DNA of 64,000 bases from JACVRW01 sp963846505 (lineage in GTDB: Bacteria; Actinomycetota; Thermoleophilia; Solirubrobacterales; Thermoleophilaceae). Where the stretch lies: positions 558,001-622,000 of the forward strand of contig CAWJWD010000004.1 of the NCBI GenBank assembly GCA_963846505.1. Direction: 5' to 3'. This document shows, piece after piece, positions 15,666 through 23,957 of the stretch; position 1 is the first letter of the stretch, and each line of letters opens with the position of its first letter. The position numbers and the translations under genes are program-made. The notes below the pieces were generated by a model. It ran no database searches and was not told the DNA's origin. It saw only the letters and a program-made list of their open reading frames with translations.

Positions 15666-16817
15666 CTAGGGCGTCGTGGTCGTGTCGGTGGGCGTCGGGG
15701 CGGTTGCGGCCGGCGCCGTAGCGGTCGTGGTCGTGGAGCTGGAGGCGCCGGGGATCAGCGAGGCTCGGAACGAGACGACCGTGGGTTGCTTGCAGCTCAC
15801 GGTCGGCGCCTGTCCGGCCGCCCTGTCGACGCGCTTGCAGGTGAAGGGCTGCTGCGACAGGGACGCGCCCTTGGCAAGCTCGACCAGCGGCTGCCCGGCG
15901 GCCGTCAACGTCTGGTCGACCGTCTCGCAGGAGACGCCCTTGGCCGTGATCGCATCCCAATCGCCGCTGGGCGCGCAGGGGGTGATCAGCTTGTTGTTGA
16001 GGCCTTGGCCGGTCGTGCCGCTCGGCTTGTGCACGCGCGTGAACGACTCGTCCTCCTTGACGACCGGCTTCCTGGGCACGTGCGGCTGCACCTGCCGGGC
16101 GATGCTCACGCGCACGGCCTTGCGGCCGTCGACGCAGCGCACGGTGCTCTCGCGCGCCTGGACGTAGAGGACCGTGCACTCGTAGCCGAGCACCAACTCC
16201 TTCTGGCCCGACTTCAGCGCGTCGATCGGATCGGCGCCCTCGGCGACCAGGCTCTGCGCGGCACGGCAGCTGATGTCGCGTGCGGAGATGTCGTAGTAGC
16301 GGCCGAAGGCGCCGCAGGCGACCACGACCTCCTTGGTGCGCTTGGGCTTGTCGGGCCGGCTCTCGCGCTGGAGGGTGAAGCGGTAGGCCTTGTCGTCGCT
16401 GGTGGCGCAGCGCACCGTGGAGTAGACGTCGTCGGAGTAGAGGACCGTGCAGGCGTAGCCGTCGACGGTCTCCGCGGTGGCGGTGCCGTCCCAGGAGCGG
16501 TAGGTGTCGAGGATGCGCGAATGGGCGTCCTCGCAGGAGATGCCGCGAGCCGAGATGTCGTGGAAGCCGTCGAAGGCGACGTGGCCGATCTCGCCCTTCA
16601 GGTTGATCGACGAGCACAGGTAGACGCCCGAGTCGGACACCTTCGCGCCGCGCGGGTCGGGCTTGTCGGCGCCCGAGAGCACGGGGATCAGGTCCTCGGT
16701 CGAGGCCGCGGAGACGGTGTCCGTGCCCTGATCCTCGTCGTCGCTGCCACAGCCCGCTGCCATCAGGGCCAGCGCCAGGACGATCAGCAGGGACCACATC
16801 GCCATCGTTTTGCTCAC
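15666..16817 (-). CDS. Lipoprotein with three four-cysteine repeats
   Basis: A 383-residue predicted lipoprotein: hydrophobic signal then lipobox LMAAGC. The rest holds three modules of about 85-100 residues, each with four cysteines. The second cysteine follows ISARGISC, ISARDISC or ITAKGVSC, and the third and fourth sit in YACTVLY...STVRC, YECTVLY...STVRC and FTCKRV...TVSC. A Ser/Thr/Pro-rich tail ends it. GTG 16817 is used because GGAGG lies 4 bases upstream; ATG 16805 is too far from it. I know no named family. The paired cysteines suggest disulfide-bonded extracytoplasmic domains. Confidence 0.75.
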   Translation of the reverse strand: MSKTMAMWSLLIVLALALMAAGCGSDDEDQGTDTVSAASTEDLIPVLSGADKPDPRGAKVSDSGVYLCSSINLKGEIGHVAFDGFHDISARGISCEDAHSRILDTYRSWDGTATAETVDGYACTVLYSDDVYSTVRCATSDDKAYRFTLQRESRPDKPKRTKEVVVACGAFGRYYDISARDISCRAAQSLVAEGADPIDALKSGQKELVLGYECTVLYVQARESTVRCVDGRKAVRVSIARQVQPHVPRKPVVKEDESFTRVHKPSGTTGQGLNNKLITPCAPSGDWDAITAKGVSCETVDQTLTAAGQPLVELAKGASLSQQPFTCKRVDRAAGQAPTVSCKQPTVVSFRASLIPGASSSTTTTATAPAATAPTPTDTTTTP

Positions 16818-16993
16818 GAGTCCTCCAGAAGTCGGCAAGAGGCGCGCGACCCTACAGGCCGCCCCCGATGGCATGGCAGCGCAAGGCCGACCTGCTGCGC
16901 GTCGGCCTGCGCTCGCGCCCTGACCGACCGGGCCGGCGGCACGGACGACGAAGGGCCGTCCGGCCACCAGCCCGGCTGAGGGACTCGCCCCGG

Positions 16994-17728
16994 CTAGGGA
17001 GCGGTGTAGGCCCAGACGCCGGCGACATCGACGACGCCCGGCGTGGTGTCGGGAGCGACGATCACGGTGAAGCCCCGGGTGCCGCTGGTGTTCGCGAGCG
17101 CGTCCCCCTGGGCGGTGAGCGCATTCGCGCCGTAGTTGGACGCGACGTAGAGGCAGACCTTGCCGGGAGGCGCGGTCGGCTCGTTCACGTTGCCGGTGCA
17201 CGACGCGTCGGCGTCCGTCGCGTTCACGTTGAGGACGCTGGCCGCGAAGTTGACCGTGTTGTCGGTCAGCGCGGTGGGCGCGGGCGCCGGCAGGGAGACC
17301 GTGGCACGACAGTTCGTCGACGTGCTGGCCTGCTGACAGCCGAAGACGCCGCTGACCGTCACGCCCGCCGCGACGGGCGTGCCGTAGCGCGCGTAGCTCG
17401 AGGCCGCCACGCCACCCAGCTCGGTCGCGTTCTTCGCGGTGGTGGCGTTGGTCGCGTTCGTGGCGGTGGTCGCCGTCTGGGCCGCCTTGGCCTTCGGCAC
17501 CTCGCCGAGCGTCGACTCCTTGATCGACGGACCGCCGATGCCGTTGGCGCGGATCTGCGAGCCGCTCAGGGCGCGCGGCTTGAGCTTGCTCGGGGTGACC
17601 GTCCCGTTCCTGATGCTGTTGCCGTTGATCGTCGCCGCCGCGTAGCCGACCCCGCCGAGCGCGACGAACAGTGCGACGCAGGCGACCGCCATGGCAGGCG
17701 TCGGTCGCAGCCGTCGAATGACCCTCAT
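16994..17728 (-). CDS. Secreted protein with Thermoleophilia-type signal peptide
   Basis: A 244-residue exported protein. A basic start is followed by the helix MAVACVALFVALGGVGYAA with a signal peptidase site after the alanines, then NGNSIRNGTVTPSKLKPRAL, a segment seen again and again in secreted proteins of Solirubrobacterales. An Ala/Thr/Asn-rich stretch with heptad-like spacing (TATTATNATNATTAK) leads to LGG and a beta-rich C-terminal half with two cysteine pairs. GGAGGTG precedes ATG 17728 by 8 bases. Function unknown; probably a cell-surface structural or adhesive protein. Confidence 0.78.
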   Translation of the reverse strand: MRVIRRLRPTPAMAVACVALFVALGGVGYAAATINGNSIRNGTVTPSKLKPRALSGSQIRANGIGGPSIKESTLGEVPKAKAAQTATTATNATNATTAKNATELGGVAASSYARYGTPVAAGVTVSGVFGCQQASTSTNCRATVSLPAPAPTALTDNTVNFAASVLNVNATDADASCTGNVNEPTAPPGKVCLYVASNYGANALTAQGDALANTSGTRGFTVIVAPDTTPGVVDVAGVWAYTAP

Positions 17729-17836
17729 CGTGTGTGCACCTCCGTATGGGTTAGCCGCGGAGAGTCGCAGCGGCGCGGGCGCTTCGGCGACCGCGCAACG
17801 GGTCTTGCACCGCGCCCCAGCGGGAACTGGGATCTC

Positions 17837-18637
17837 TCAGCGAGCGCTGAAGCCGAGGATCAGCTGGGCGGTCTCGGTGGGGACGTCGAGCTGCGGACAG
17901 TGGCCGATGCCGTCGAGTTCGACCCAGTCGGCATGCGGGAACCAGTCCTCGCGGAAGCGGGCGGCGGCCGAGGGCCAGGGCAGGATCTTGTCGTCGGTCC
18001 CCCACACGAACCGCAGCGGACAGGCGACCTGCTCGGCGTCGAGCGGCCAGCCCTCCGTCAGCGCGTGCTCGATCAAGGGGCCCGCCGCCGCACAGGTCGC
18101 TGCGCCACGGATCTGGTGGGCGAGCAGGTCGGCCGGGATGTGCTCGTAGTTCGTGGCGGTGAAGAGCGTCGCTCGACGCCGTCCCGCCGGGGTGGCGACG
18201 ATCGCGTCGGCGTGCGGCGCCGCGTGCTCGAGCAGCTCCTGCATCGTCGTGAAGTACGAGAGCGTGTCCTCGTAGGACGCGTCGTCCTCGGCCCAGCCCC
18301 CGGCCGGCGCGAGCGCCACGACCGACCTCGCCCGCCCCCGCGCGGCGAGCTGCAGTGCGACGTAGCCGCCGAGCGAGTTGCCGACGACGTGCGCGGTCTC
18401 GAAGCCCGCCGCGTCCATCCCCGCCTCGACGGCGTCTGCGAGCGCCACGGCGCTGACGTCCCCGTCGAGCGGCGGACCGCCCGCGTGGCCGGCCAAGGTC
18501 AGGGCCAGCACGTCGTGCTCGCGTTCGAGCGCCGGCAGCACGAGCTCCCAGGTGCGCCACGTGTCGGTGAAGCCGTGCAGGCACACCAGCGGCGTCCCGG
18601 AGCCCCCTCGGTGAGATGCGGTGAACGCCCCCGGCAT
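17837..18637 (-). CDS. Alpha/beta hydrolase
   Basis: A 266-residue soluble hydrolase. The oxyanion motif LHGFTDTWRTW is near residue 20, the nucleophile elbow GNSLGG near residue 90, the acid in WGTDDKILPW and the histidine in GIGHCPQL. The order and spacing are those of the BioH/haloalkane-dehalogenase-like group. Substrate cannot be told. It is divergent from the EACC1 gene with 99 bases between them, where no clear operator is visible. Confidence 0.88.
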   Translation of the reverse strand: MPGAFTASHRGGSGTPLVCLHGFTDTWRTWELVLPALEREHDVLALTLAGHAGGPPLDGDVSAVALADAVEAGMDAAGFETAHVVGNSLGGYVALQLAARGRARSVVALAPAGGWAEDDASYEDTLSYFTTMQELLEHAAPHADAIVATPAGRRRATLFTATNYEHIPADLLAHQIRGAATCAAAGPLIEHALTEGWPLDAEQVACPLRFVWGTDDKILPWPSAAARFREDWFPHADWVELDGIGHCPQLDVPTETAQLILGFSAR

Positions 18638-18736
18638 GCCCCGGACGCTAGACGGTGACGCGGCTTGACCGCTTCATCGAGGCTGTGGTAAGGCTTGGCT
18701 GACCATCTGGAGAAGGCAAAGCGAGAGAAAGGCCTC

Positions 18737-19126
18737 ATGAGCAGTCCGCGAAGTGAGATGGCAGCGGTGCTCGACGCCGGTCCGGACCACGATGCCGAAG
18801 ACCTGCTCGAGCTCACCCAGCGGCTGCGTGGAGAGCTGCTCGAGCTCGACGTGGACGCGGTCGCGCTCGAAGGCCAGGGCGAGGCACCCGCCGGGGCGAA
18901 GGGCGTCGAGCTGCTGGCCTTCGGCGGCCTGGTGGTCCGGTTCGCGCTGAACTCGACGGTGCTGAAGTCGGTCGTGGACACGACGGTGGGCTGGCTCGGA
19001 CGGCAGCAGGCGCGGAGCGTGAAGCTGACCCTCGACGGCGACACGCTCGAGGTCACGGGGGTGTCCTCGGACCAGCAGAGCCGGCTCATCGACGAGTGGG
19101 TCGCTCGCCATGCCGACACCGGGTGA
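18737..19126 (+). CDS. Effector-associated constant component EACC1-like protein
   Basis: A 129-residue protein whose C-terminal part (STVLKSVVDTTVGWLG, then VKLTLDGDTLEVTGVS, then WVARHA) matches the EACC1 pattern known from actinobacterial conflict systems, where it is encoded next to variable effectors such as caspases. It overlaps the caspase gene by 17 bases, which supports joint expression. ATG 18737 is preferred, with AAGG nearby; a TTG at 18695 is also in frame. No membrane segment. It is thought to link a trigger to the effector, but its biochemical role is not established. Confidence 0.72.
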   Translation: MSSPRSEMAAVLDAGPDHDAEDLLELTQRLRGELLELDVDAVALEGQGEAPAGAKGVELLAFGGLVVRFALNSTVLKSVVDTTVGWLGRQQARSVKLTLDGDTLEVTGVSSDQQSRLIDEWVARHADTG

Positions 19127-20258
19127 GGACGCGGCGGGACGTCGCCGCGCGCTCGTAGTCGCGACGGCCTCGTACGCCGATCCGACGCTGGCGAAGCTGC
19201 ACGCCCCCGGCCAGGACGCATCCGACTTCGCCGCCGTGCTGGAGGACATGGAGCTCGGCGGCTTCGAGGTCGAGACGGTGCTCGACGCGCCAGCGGACTC
19301 GCTACGGCGGCGGGTGGCGCGGTTCTGCGCGCAGGGAGGACCGCACGACCTCGCGCTGGTCTACCTGTCCTGCCACGGCGTGCTCGACGACCGCGGCCGG
19401 CTCTACTACGCCACCGTCGACACCGACCGTGAGCTGCTGGCCGCGACCGCCGTCCCGTCCGGCTGGCTCAACGAGCAGCTGGAGGACTGTCGCTGCCGGC
19501 GGCAGATCCTGGTGCTCGACTGCTGCCACAGCGGCGCGTTCGCGAAGGGCGCGAAGGGCGAGAGCGGGCTCGCGCTGGGCGAGCGCTTCGAGGGACGGGG
19601 CCGCGTCGTGCTCACTGGCTCGCGGGCGACCGAGTACTCGTTCGAGCACGGGCACGTCGTTGGCGACGGCGCGTCCTCGGTGTTCACCAGCGCGCTCGTA
19701 GAGGGGTTGCGCAGCGGCGACGCGGATCGAGATCGCGACGGCATCGTCACGGTCAGCGAGCTCTACGACTACGCCTACGAGGCGGTCCGCGCGAGCGCCG
19801 CGCAGCAGACCCCGACGCTCTGGACCTACGGGGCCGAGGGCGATCTGCTGGTCGCGCGCAGCCCCAAGGGCGCGATCGTCGATCCGGCACCGTTGCCGGA
19901 GGATCTGATCGGGCTGCTGGAGAGCGCACGCCCGCGGGTGCGGGAGGGCGCGGTCGCGGAGCTGGCCGATCTGCTGACGGGTCCCGACGCCGGTCGCGCG
20001 CTGACGGCGCGCGCCCAGCTCGAGCGCATCGCCGCCGAGGACGTCCCGAGCGTGGCCGCCGCGGCCCGCGCGGTCCTCGACGCCGAGCCCACACCCGAGT
20101 CGAGCGCCCCGCAGCTGGGCGATCCGGCCCCACCACCGCCCCGAAGGTTGCCACGCCGCCTCCGCCGCCCACCACGCCCCCACGGCCGCGCAGGATCCCT
20201 GCGTGGTCGGACTCCCCGCCCTCCCGCCATCGTACGATCGCCGTCGCCGGCGGCGTGA
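19110..20258 (+). CDS. Caspase-like (peptidase C14) effector, N-terminal part of a broken caspase-propeller protein
   Basis: Caspase domain in residues 10-250: ALVVATASY at the start, YLSCHGV with catalytic His89, and LDCCHSGAF with catalytic Cys139; DRDGIVTVSELYDY resembles the helical end of such domains. After PTPESSAPQLGDPAP the frame gives an arginine/proline-rich string that stops at 20256. One frame over, the same DNA encodes a Pro/Thr linker and a membrane helix that joins the propeller gene below once two compensating single-base shifts (about 20128-20131 and 20267) are allowed. The intact protein would be about 725 residues with the caspase in the cytoplasm. Confidence 0.82.
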   Translation: MPTPGEDAAGRRRALVVATASYADPTLAKLHAPGQDASDFAAVLEDMELGGFEVETVLDAPADSLRRRVARFCAQGGPHDLALVYLSCHGVLDDRGRLYYATVDTDRELLAATAVPSGWLNEQLEDCRCRRQILVLDCCHSGAFAKGAKGESGLALGERFEGRGRVVLTGSRATEYSFEHGHVVGDGASSVFTSALVEGLRSGDADRDRDGIVTVSELYDYAYEAVRASAAQQTPTLWTYGAEGDLLVARSPKGAIVDPAPLPEDLIGLLESARPRVREGAVAELADLLTGPDAGRALTARAQLERIAAEDVPSVAAAARAVLDAEPTPESSAPQLGDPAPPPPRRLPRRLRRPPRPHGRAGSLRGRTPRPPAIVRSPSPAA

Positions 20259-20282
20259 TCGCGGCGGCTCGTCGCGATCGGG

Positions 20283-21287
20283 ATGATCGCGCTCCTGGCA
20301 GGTGGTGGTGAGGAAGGGACCTCGCTCGAACCGGGCAAGATCCCGATCGGCGGCGAGCCGCGTGGGATCGCGGTCGGCGAGGGCGCCATCTGGGTCGCGC
20401 GCCACGGCGACGACAAGGTCAACCGGATCGACCCGGCGACGGGCGAGCAGGAACGAGTATCGACGTCGGCGCCCGACCCGGACAGGATCGTCGCCGGCGA
20501 GGGAGCGGTCTGGGTGACGATCGCCGACGGCACGCAGCTGGTGCGCATCGATCCGCGCACGCGCAAGACCACGGCCTCGCACCCGGTGGCCGTCGACGGA
20601 CGGCGAGCGGAGGATTGCACTGGCTGCCCGAACCCGGGCATGGAGATCGGCGAGGACGCGCTCTGGGTCGGGTCGACTCGGGAGGGCAGGATCAGCAAGC
20701 GCGACCTGCACAGCGGCGCGGAGGACGCCCGCTACGAGCTTCCCTCGGGCTACAGCGGCGCGCTCTCCGTCAACGGTGGAGCCGTGTGGGCCGTCGGATA
20801 CGACGACGACGGCCCGGACGACGACGGCACCCCCCGCGGCGCGTGGCTCGTACGCATCGACGCCAAGACCGGCAACGTCGGCGATCCCATACCCGTCGGG
20901 ACGTCCATCTCGACCGGGGTCGCCGCGAGTGGAGACCGGGCGGTCTGGATCACCGCGACCGCAGACACGAAGGACGTGCTGACCCTCTTCGATCCAGCCA
21001 AGGAGGACGAGCTCGACCACATCAACTTCGAGCCCGAGACGATCACCGGCGAGGACGTCGTCGCCACGCAGGACGCGGCCTTCCTCTGGGACGCTCGCAC
21101 CGCGAGCCTGATGCAGATCGACCGCGACACGATCGACATCGCTTCGACCACGAAGGTTCGCGGCTACCGGACTCGCCTGGGCAGCAACATCACCTGGAGC
21201 GACCTCGACGTCGCCGACGGCTTCGCCTGGGTGACCGACGCGGAGGGCGGCGCCGTCTTCAAGGTGGACTACTCGGGAGCGAACTGA
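20283..21287 (+). CDS. Beta-propeller domain, probable C-terminal part of the caspase effector
   Basis: 334 codons with repeated blades: GGEPRGIAVGEGAIWVAR, DRIVAGEGAVWVTI, MEIGEDALWVGS, GALSVNGGAVWAVG, GVAASGDRAVWITA, EDVVATQDAAFLWD and LDVADGFAWVTD. The repeats resemble YVTN/Vgb-type propellers. The annotated ATG begins inside a hydrophobic helix (LVAIGMIALLAGGG) that is the second half of a transmembrane segment whose first half is in another frame just upstream. So this is probably the extracytoplasmic sensor of the caspase protein and not a separate gene. It is in the same frame as the caspase, divided from it by one TGA. Confidence 0.72.
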   Translation: MIALLAGGGEEGTSLEPGKIPIGGEPRGIAVGEGAIWVARHGDDKVNRIDPATGEQERVSTSAPDPDRIVAGEGAVWVTIADGTQLVRIDPRTRKTTASHPVAVDGRRAEDCTGCPNPGMEIGEDALWVGSTREGRISKRDLHSGAEDARYELPSGYSGALSVNGGAVWAVGYDDDGPDDDGTPRGAWLVRIDAKTGNVGDPIPVGTSISTGVAASGDRAVWITATADTKDVLTLFDPAKEDELDHINFEPETITGEDVVATQDAAFLWDARTASLMQIDRDTIDIASTTKVRGYRTRLGSNITWSDLDVADGFAWVTDAEGGAVFKVDYSGAN

Positions 21288-21336
21288 GCAGGTCAGGGCC
21301 GGCTGGGCCCGCCTGCAGCACGACGTGCGAGCGGGA

Positions 21337-21582
21337 CTACCGCTCGGACGTCTGGACGGCCGTCTCCGGAAGGGTCTGATCGACCTCGGGCGGGCCCGAT
21401 TCGACCGGTGGACCCGACTCCGCGGGCGGGCCGATGCGCATGTCGCCCGGCAGGACCGGATCCTCCGCCGCCGCCCGCTTCCTGGCGTCCTTCCTGGCCT
21501 GCTTCTCGTGCCGGCGCTCGAGCAGCCGTCGCTCCCGGTTGAGCTTCGCCATCGTGGTCTTCCGCTTGCCGGTCGAGGCCAT
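21337..21582 (-). CDS. Small highly charged protein of unknown function
   Basis: An 81-residue protein with a basic helix (MAKLNRERRLLERRHEKQARK) followed by an acidic, proline-rich tail. GGGAGG precedes ATG 21582 by 6 bases. Short Lys/Arg/Glu helices of this kind are common in actinobacteria without known role; the charged helix could bind nucleic acid or ribosomes, but that is only composition. It is 90 bases before the cold-shock gene end on the same strand. Confidence 0.6.
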   Translation of the reverse strand: MASTGKRKTTMAKLNRERRLLERRHEKQARKDARKRAAAEDPVLPGDMRIGPPAESGPPVESGPPEVDQTLPETAVQTSER

Positions 21583-21672
21583 GCCTGTCCTCCCTGGTCG
21601 TGGAGATTCGGGTGCGGGTGAGAGCGGTGGGAGGGCCCGCGTACGAGCCCTCCCCGCTAAGCGACTCCGGGC

Positions 21673-21876
21673 CTAGAGCACCTGGACGTTCGCCGCCGCC
21701 GGGCCCTTCTGGCCCTGCTCGGCGTCGTAGCTCACCTTCGCGCCCTCGGTCAGCGACTTGAAGCCGCTGCCCTGGATCGCGTTGTGATGCACGAACAGAT
21801 CCTTGCCCTCGTCGTCGGGCGTGATGAATCCGAAGCCCTTCTCGTCACTGAACCACTTCACGGTTCCAGTTGCCAT
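21673..21876 (-). CDS. Cold-shock protein, CspA family
   Basis: A 67-residue single cold-shock domain protein that binds single-stranded RNA and DNA. RNP1 is KGFGFIT and RNP2 LFVHHNAI; the start MATGTVKWFSDEKGFGF and length are standard. AGGAGGGG stands 7 bases before ATG 21876. The 183 bases up to the divergent padR gene would hold its 5' untranslated region; I see no clear cold-box in it. Confidence 0.95.
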   Translation of the reverse strand: MATGTVKWFSDEKGFGFITPDDEGKDLFVHHNAIQGSGFKSLTEGAKVSYDAEQGQKGPAAANVQVL

Positions 21877-22021
21877 CTTGGTCCCCTCCTGGGGTATGTG
21901 CACTGCGAAACGCGGAGGGTGCTGAGAGGCAACGACTGCGGAAACGCTAGGCACGTCTTTTGGTCGAGCGGACGCCCGACCCGTGGATGCGAGTCTACAC
22001 ACGGCCTCGTCGATCCGTTGG

Positions 22022-22061
22022 TTGACTACATGTCGCCTCACGACCTATAGTGAGGCGACAT
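22022..22061 (+). promoter_or_regulatory. padR promoter overlapped by a perfect palindrome; probable auto-operator
   Basis: TTGACT (22022-22027) and TATAGT (22046-22051), 18 bases apart, each match consensus at 5 of 6 positions. A perfect 12-bp inverted repeat, ATGTCGCCTCAC and GTGAGGCGACAT (22030-22041 and 22050-22061), flanks an 8-base centre that contains most of the -10 box. The right arm ends in the padR ATG, so the transcript should start at or next to the start codon and be leaderless. A PadR dimer bound here would block RNA polymerase. Confidence 0.78.
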
Positions 22062-22386
22062 GTCTGAGGCCACCTACTACGTGCTCGCCGCGCTCCTGGA
22101 CGAGCGGCTCCACGGCTACGGGATCATCAAGAAGGCGGCGGTGCTGTCTGGCGGGGCGGTGAAGCTGACCACCGGCACGCTCTACGGCGCGCTCGACCGG
22201 CTCGTGCGCCAAGGGCTCGCGGTGGACGACGGCCAGGAAGAGGTGGACGGGCGGCTGCGCCGCTACTACCGCCTCACCGACGCGGGAGCCGCGGCGGTGG
22301 TCGAAGAAGCCGAGCGCATGCGGCGGGCGGCTCGAGCGGTCTCCCCCCGCGCGTCGCGCGCGGCCGTGCGCGGAGACGCCGGATGA
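22060..22386 (+). CDS. PadR family transcriptional regulator
   Basis: A 108-residue winged-helix repressor. The PadR signature is clear: YYVLAALLDERLHGYGIIKKA, then LTTGTLYGALDRLVRQGLA and YYRLTDAGAAAVVEEAERM. It is the short form with a small C-terminal dimer helix. The ATG forms the right end of a 12-bp palindrome overlapping its own promoter, so autoregulation is likely. The stop overlaps the next gene in ATGA; PadR genes coupled to a membrane protein usually control that partner. Ligand unknown. Confidence 0.9.
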   Translation: MSEATYYVLAALLDERLHGYGIIKKAAVLSGGAVKLTTGTLYGALDRLVRQGLAVDDGQEEVDGRLRRYYRLTDAGAAAVVEEAERMRRAARAVSPRASRAAVRGDAG

Positions 22387-23255
22387 GGGCGCCTCGGCGC
22401 TATCGCGCCGCGCTGCGGGCGTACCCGGCGGCGTATCGCCGCGAGCGCGGACCAGAGCTGCTGGCGACGCTCGGCGACGGGGACGACGATCGCGGCGGGC
22501 CCTCCGTCCGCGAGGCCGGAGCGCTCGCCTACCGCGGCCTCGAGATGCGGGCCCGGGCCGCTGCCTCTCCGGAGGGCATGCTCGTGGCCGCAGCGGTGCT
22601 GGTCCTCGTCGCGCTCACCGGCGGGTTCGGCTGGTCCGAGCGCGTGTTCCTCTTCCGCGGCGATCCCGCCGCGTTCGCGACGGACGGTCCCGGCGTCTGG
22701 TGGCAGGTCGCGCTCGCGGTGGTCGCGCTCGTCGTGCTGGCGCTTGGTCCCTCGAGGGCGCTCGAGAGCCCTCGGCGTGGCGTGGCGACCGTGCTGCTCG
22801 CCGTGCCGCTGTCGCTCGCCGTGTTCACGACGCCCGGCCGGATCTTCGAGGCGGGACTGCCGGACGCGGGTACCGTCGCGGAGTTCCTGTCCTGGCTGCC
22901 CGGCGTGGTCTTCCGCAACTGGGAGCTCACCCTGCCGACCACGCTCGCCGCGGTCGCCGGCACCGCGCTCGCGCTGACCATCCTGCGACTGGTCGGTCCA
23001 GCCGCGCGCCGGCGAGCGCTCGCCGGCGCGCTCGCCCTGCTTGCCTGCGTCGCCGTCGTGCAGACGTGGCGACGGCCCGGCCTGTCCACGGAGGACAGCC
23101 GGAGCGCGTTCACGGAGTACGGTCAGAGCGCGTTCGCGGACCTCGAGCCCGGCGCCTTCATCGCACTCGCCGGCCTGCTGCTCGCGCTGCTCGCCTTGGT
23201 ACGCAGGCCGCTACGCGCGGCCGAGCCGTCGGCGCCCCGCAGCGCCCGCCGCTGA
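22383..23255 (+). CDS. Multi-pass membrane protein coupled to PadR
   Basis: A 290-residue protein with a basic cytoplasmic N-terminus (RRYRAALRAYPAAYRRERG) and about six hydrophobic helices (near 65-85, 105-122, 133-150, 180-205, 215-228, 258-275). The start segment LRAYPAAYRRERGPELLATL is common in membrane proteins partnered with PadR regulators in actinobacteria, including permease-like ones. No catalytic motif is visible. It overlaps padR by 4 bases and is presumably in the same transcript and its regulatory target. Confidence 0.75.
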   Translation: MRAPRRYRAALRAYPAAYRRERGPELLATLGDGDDDRGGPSVREAGALAYRGLEMRARAAASPEGMLVAAAVLVLVALTGGFGWSERVFLFRGDPAAFATDGPGVWWQVALAVVALVVLALGPSRALESPRRGVATVLLAVPLSLAVFTTPGRIFEAGLPDAGTVAEFLSWLPGVVFRNWELTLPTTLAAVAGTALALTILRLVGPAARRRALAGALALLACVAVVQTWRRPGLSTEDSRSAFTEYGQSAFADLEPGAFIALAGLLLALLALVRRPLRAAEPSAPRSARR

Positions 23256-23265
23256 CGCCCCGCGG

Positions 23266-23859
23266 CTAGCTCGTCCTCCGTCGATCGCTCTTCAGTCGAG
23301 CCCCGATCTTCGCCTCGGCGATTTGATCGCTCTTCAACATGCCCAAGTAGGCAACCGCAGCGGTGACCAGCGCTCCAGCCGTTGCAACCACGTACCCGAC
23401 CTGCGTGTACCACGGGTGGTCTTCGAACGCGACGAAGGTCCCGACGACGACTACCGCTGCAACCAAGCAGATGGCCAGGCCTTGCAGCATCCTCACGCTG
23501 ACCACCAGCAGCCCTTGCTGTCGCACCTCGGCGACAGCGGTCTCATAGATGAGGGCCTTCCCACCCACGAGTGCGTTCACCCGTTGTTCGATGAGCCCTC
23601 GCGCCTTGCCCAGAACCGTGGCGTCGGCGTACTGATGAAACATGTACGTGAGGAGCAAGAGGATGATGGTCGGTAGCGGGATGGCCACGTCGTCGTTGTC
23701 GGCACCGATCCCAGCCGCTATCACCACGCCGACGACCGAGACCATGAGCGCCACCACACGCTCCGCGGCGCCACGCCCGGCCTGGTTCACCGCGAACAAG
23801 CTGGCCGCCTCCGCTCGATACGTCGCAACCAGTTCCTTCTCCTTCTCTAGCTCGTCCAT
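23266..23859 (-). CDS. Four-helix membrane protein of unknown function
   Basis: A 197-residue protein with a charged start (MDELEKEKELVATYRAEAA), two hydrophobic helices (about 35-55 and 62-80), a soluble stretch with ALIYETAVAEVRQQG, and two further helices (about 118-140 and 150-172). No family recognised. Codon choice is less GC-rich at third positions than in neighbouring genes (for example GTT, GCA and ACC mixed freely), which suggests a foreign origin. Its end is 10 bases from the convergent PadR-linked gene. Confidence 0.7.
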   Translation of the reverse strand: MDELEKEKELVATYRAEAASLFAVNQAGRGAAERVVALMVSVVGVVIAAGIGADNDDVAIPLPTIILLLLTYMFHQYADATVLGKARGLIEQRVNALVGGKALIYETAVAEVRQQGLLVVSVRMLQGLAICLVAAVVVVGTFVAFEDHPWYTQVGYVVATAGALVTAAVAYLGMLKSDQIAEAKIGARLKSDRRRTS

Positions 23860-23957
23860 GCGGCGCAGCCTACGCTGGACACGCGCAATCGCGGCGCCGT
23901 TGATGAAGCCCGTGACTGCCGTTGACCACAGCCAGTGATGACGGCAGTCTTCGCCGT

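Noticed and set aside
17401..17480. GCGTTGGTCGCGTTCGTGG-like direct repeats as a CRISPR or binding-site array
   Set aside because: They are short, lie within a coding gene, and reflect its Ala/Thr/Asn-rich stretch.
20256..20258. TGA between caspase and propeller as a programmed readthrough or selenocysteine codon
   Set aside because: The codons just before the stop are arginine/proline-rich noise, while the sensible linker and membrane helix lie in another frame; two indels explain the data better.
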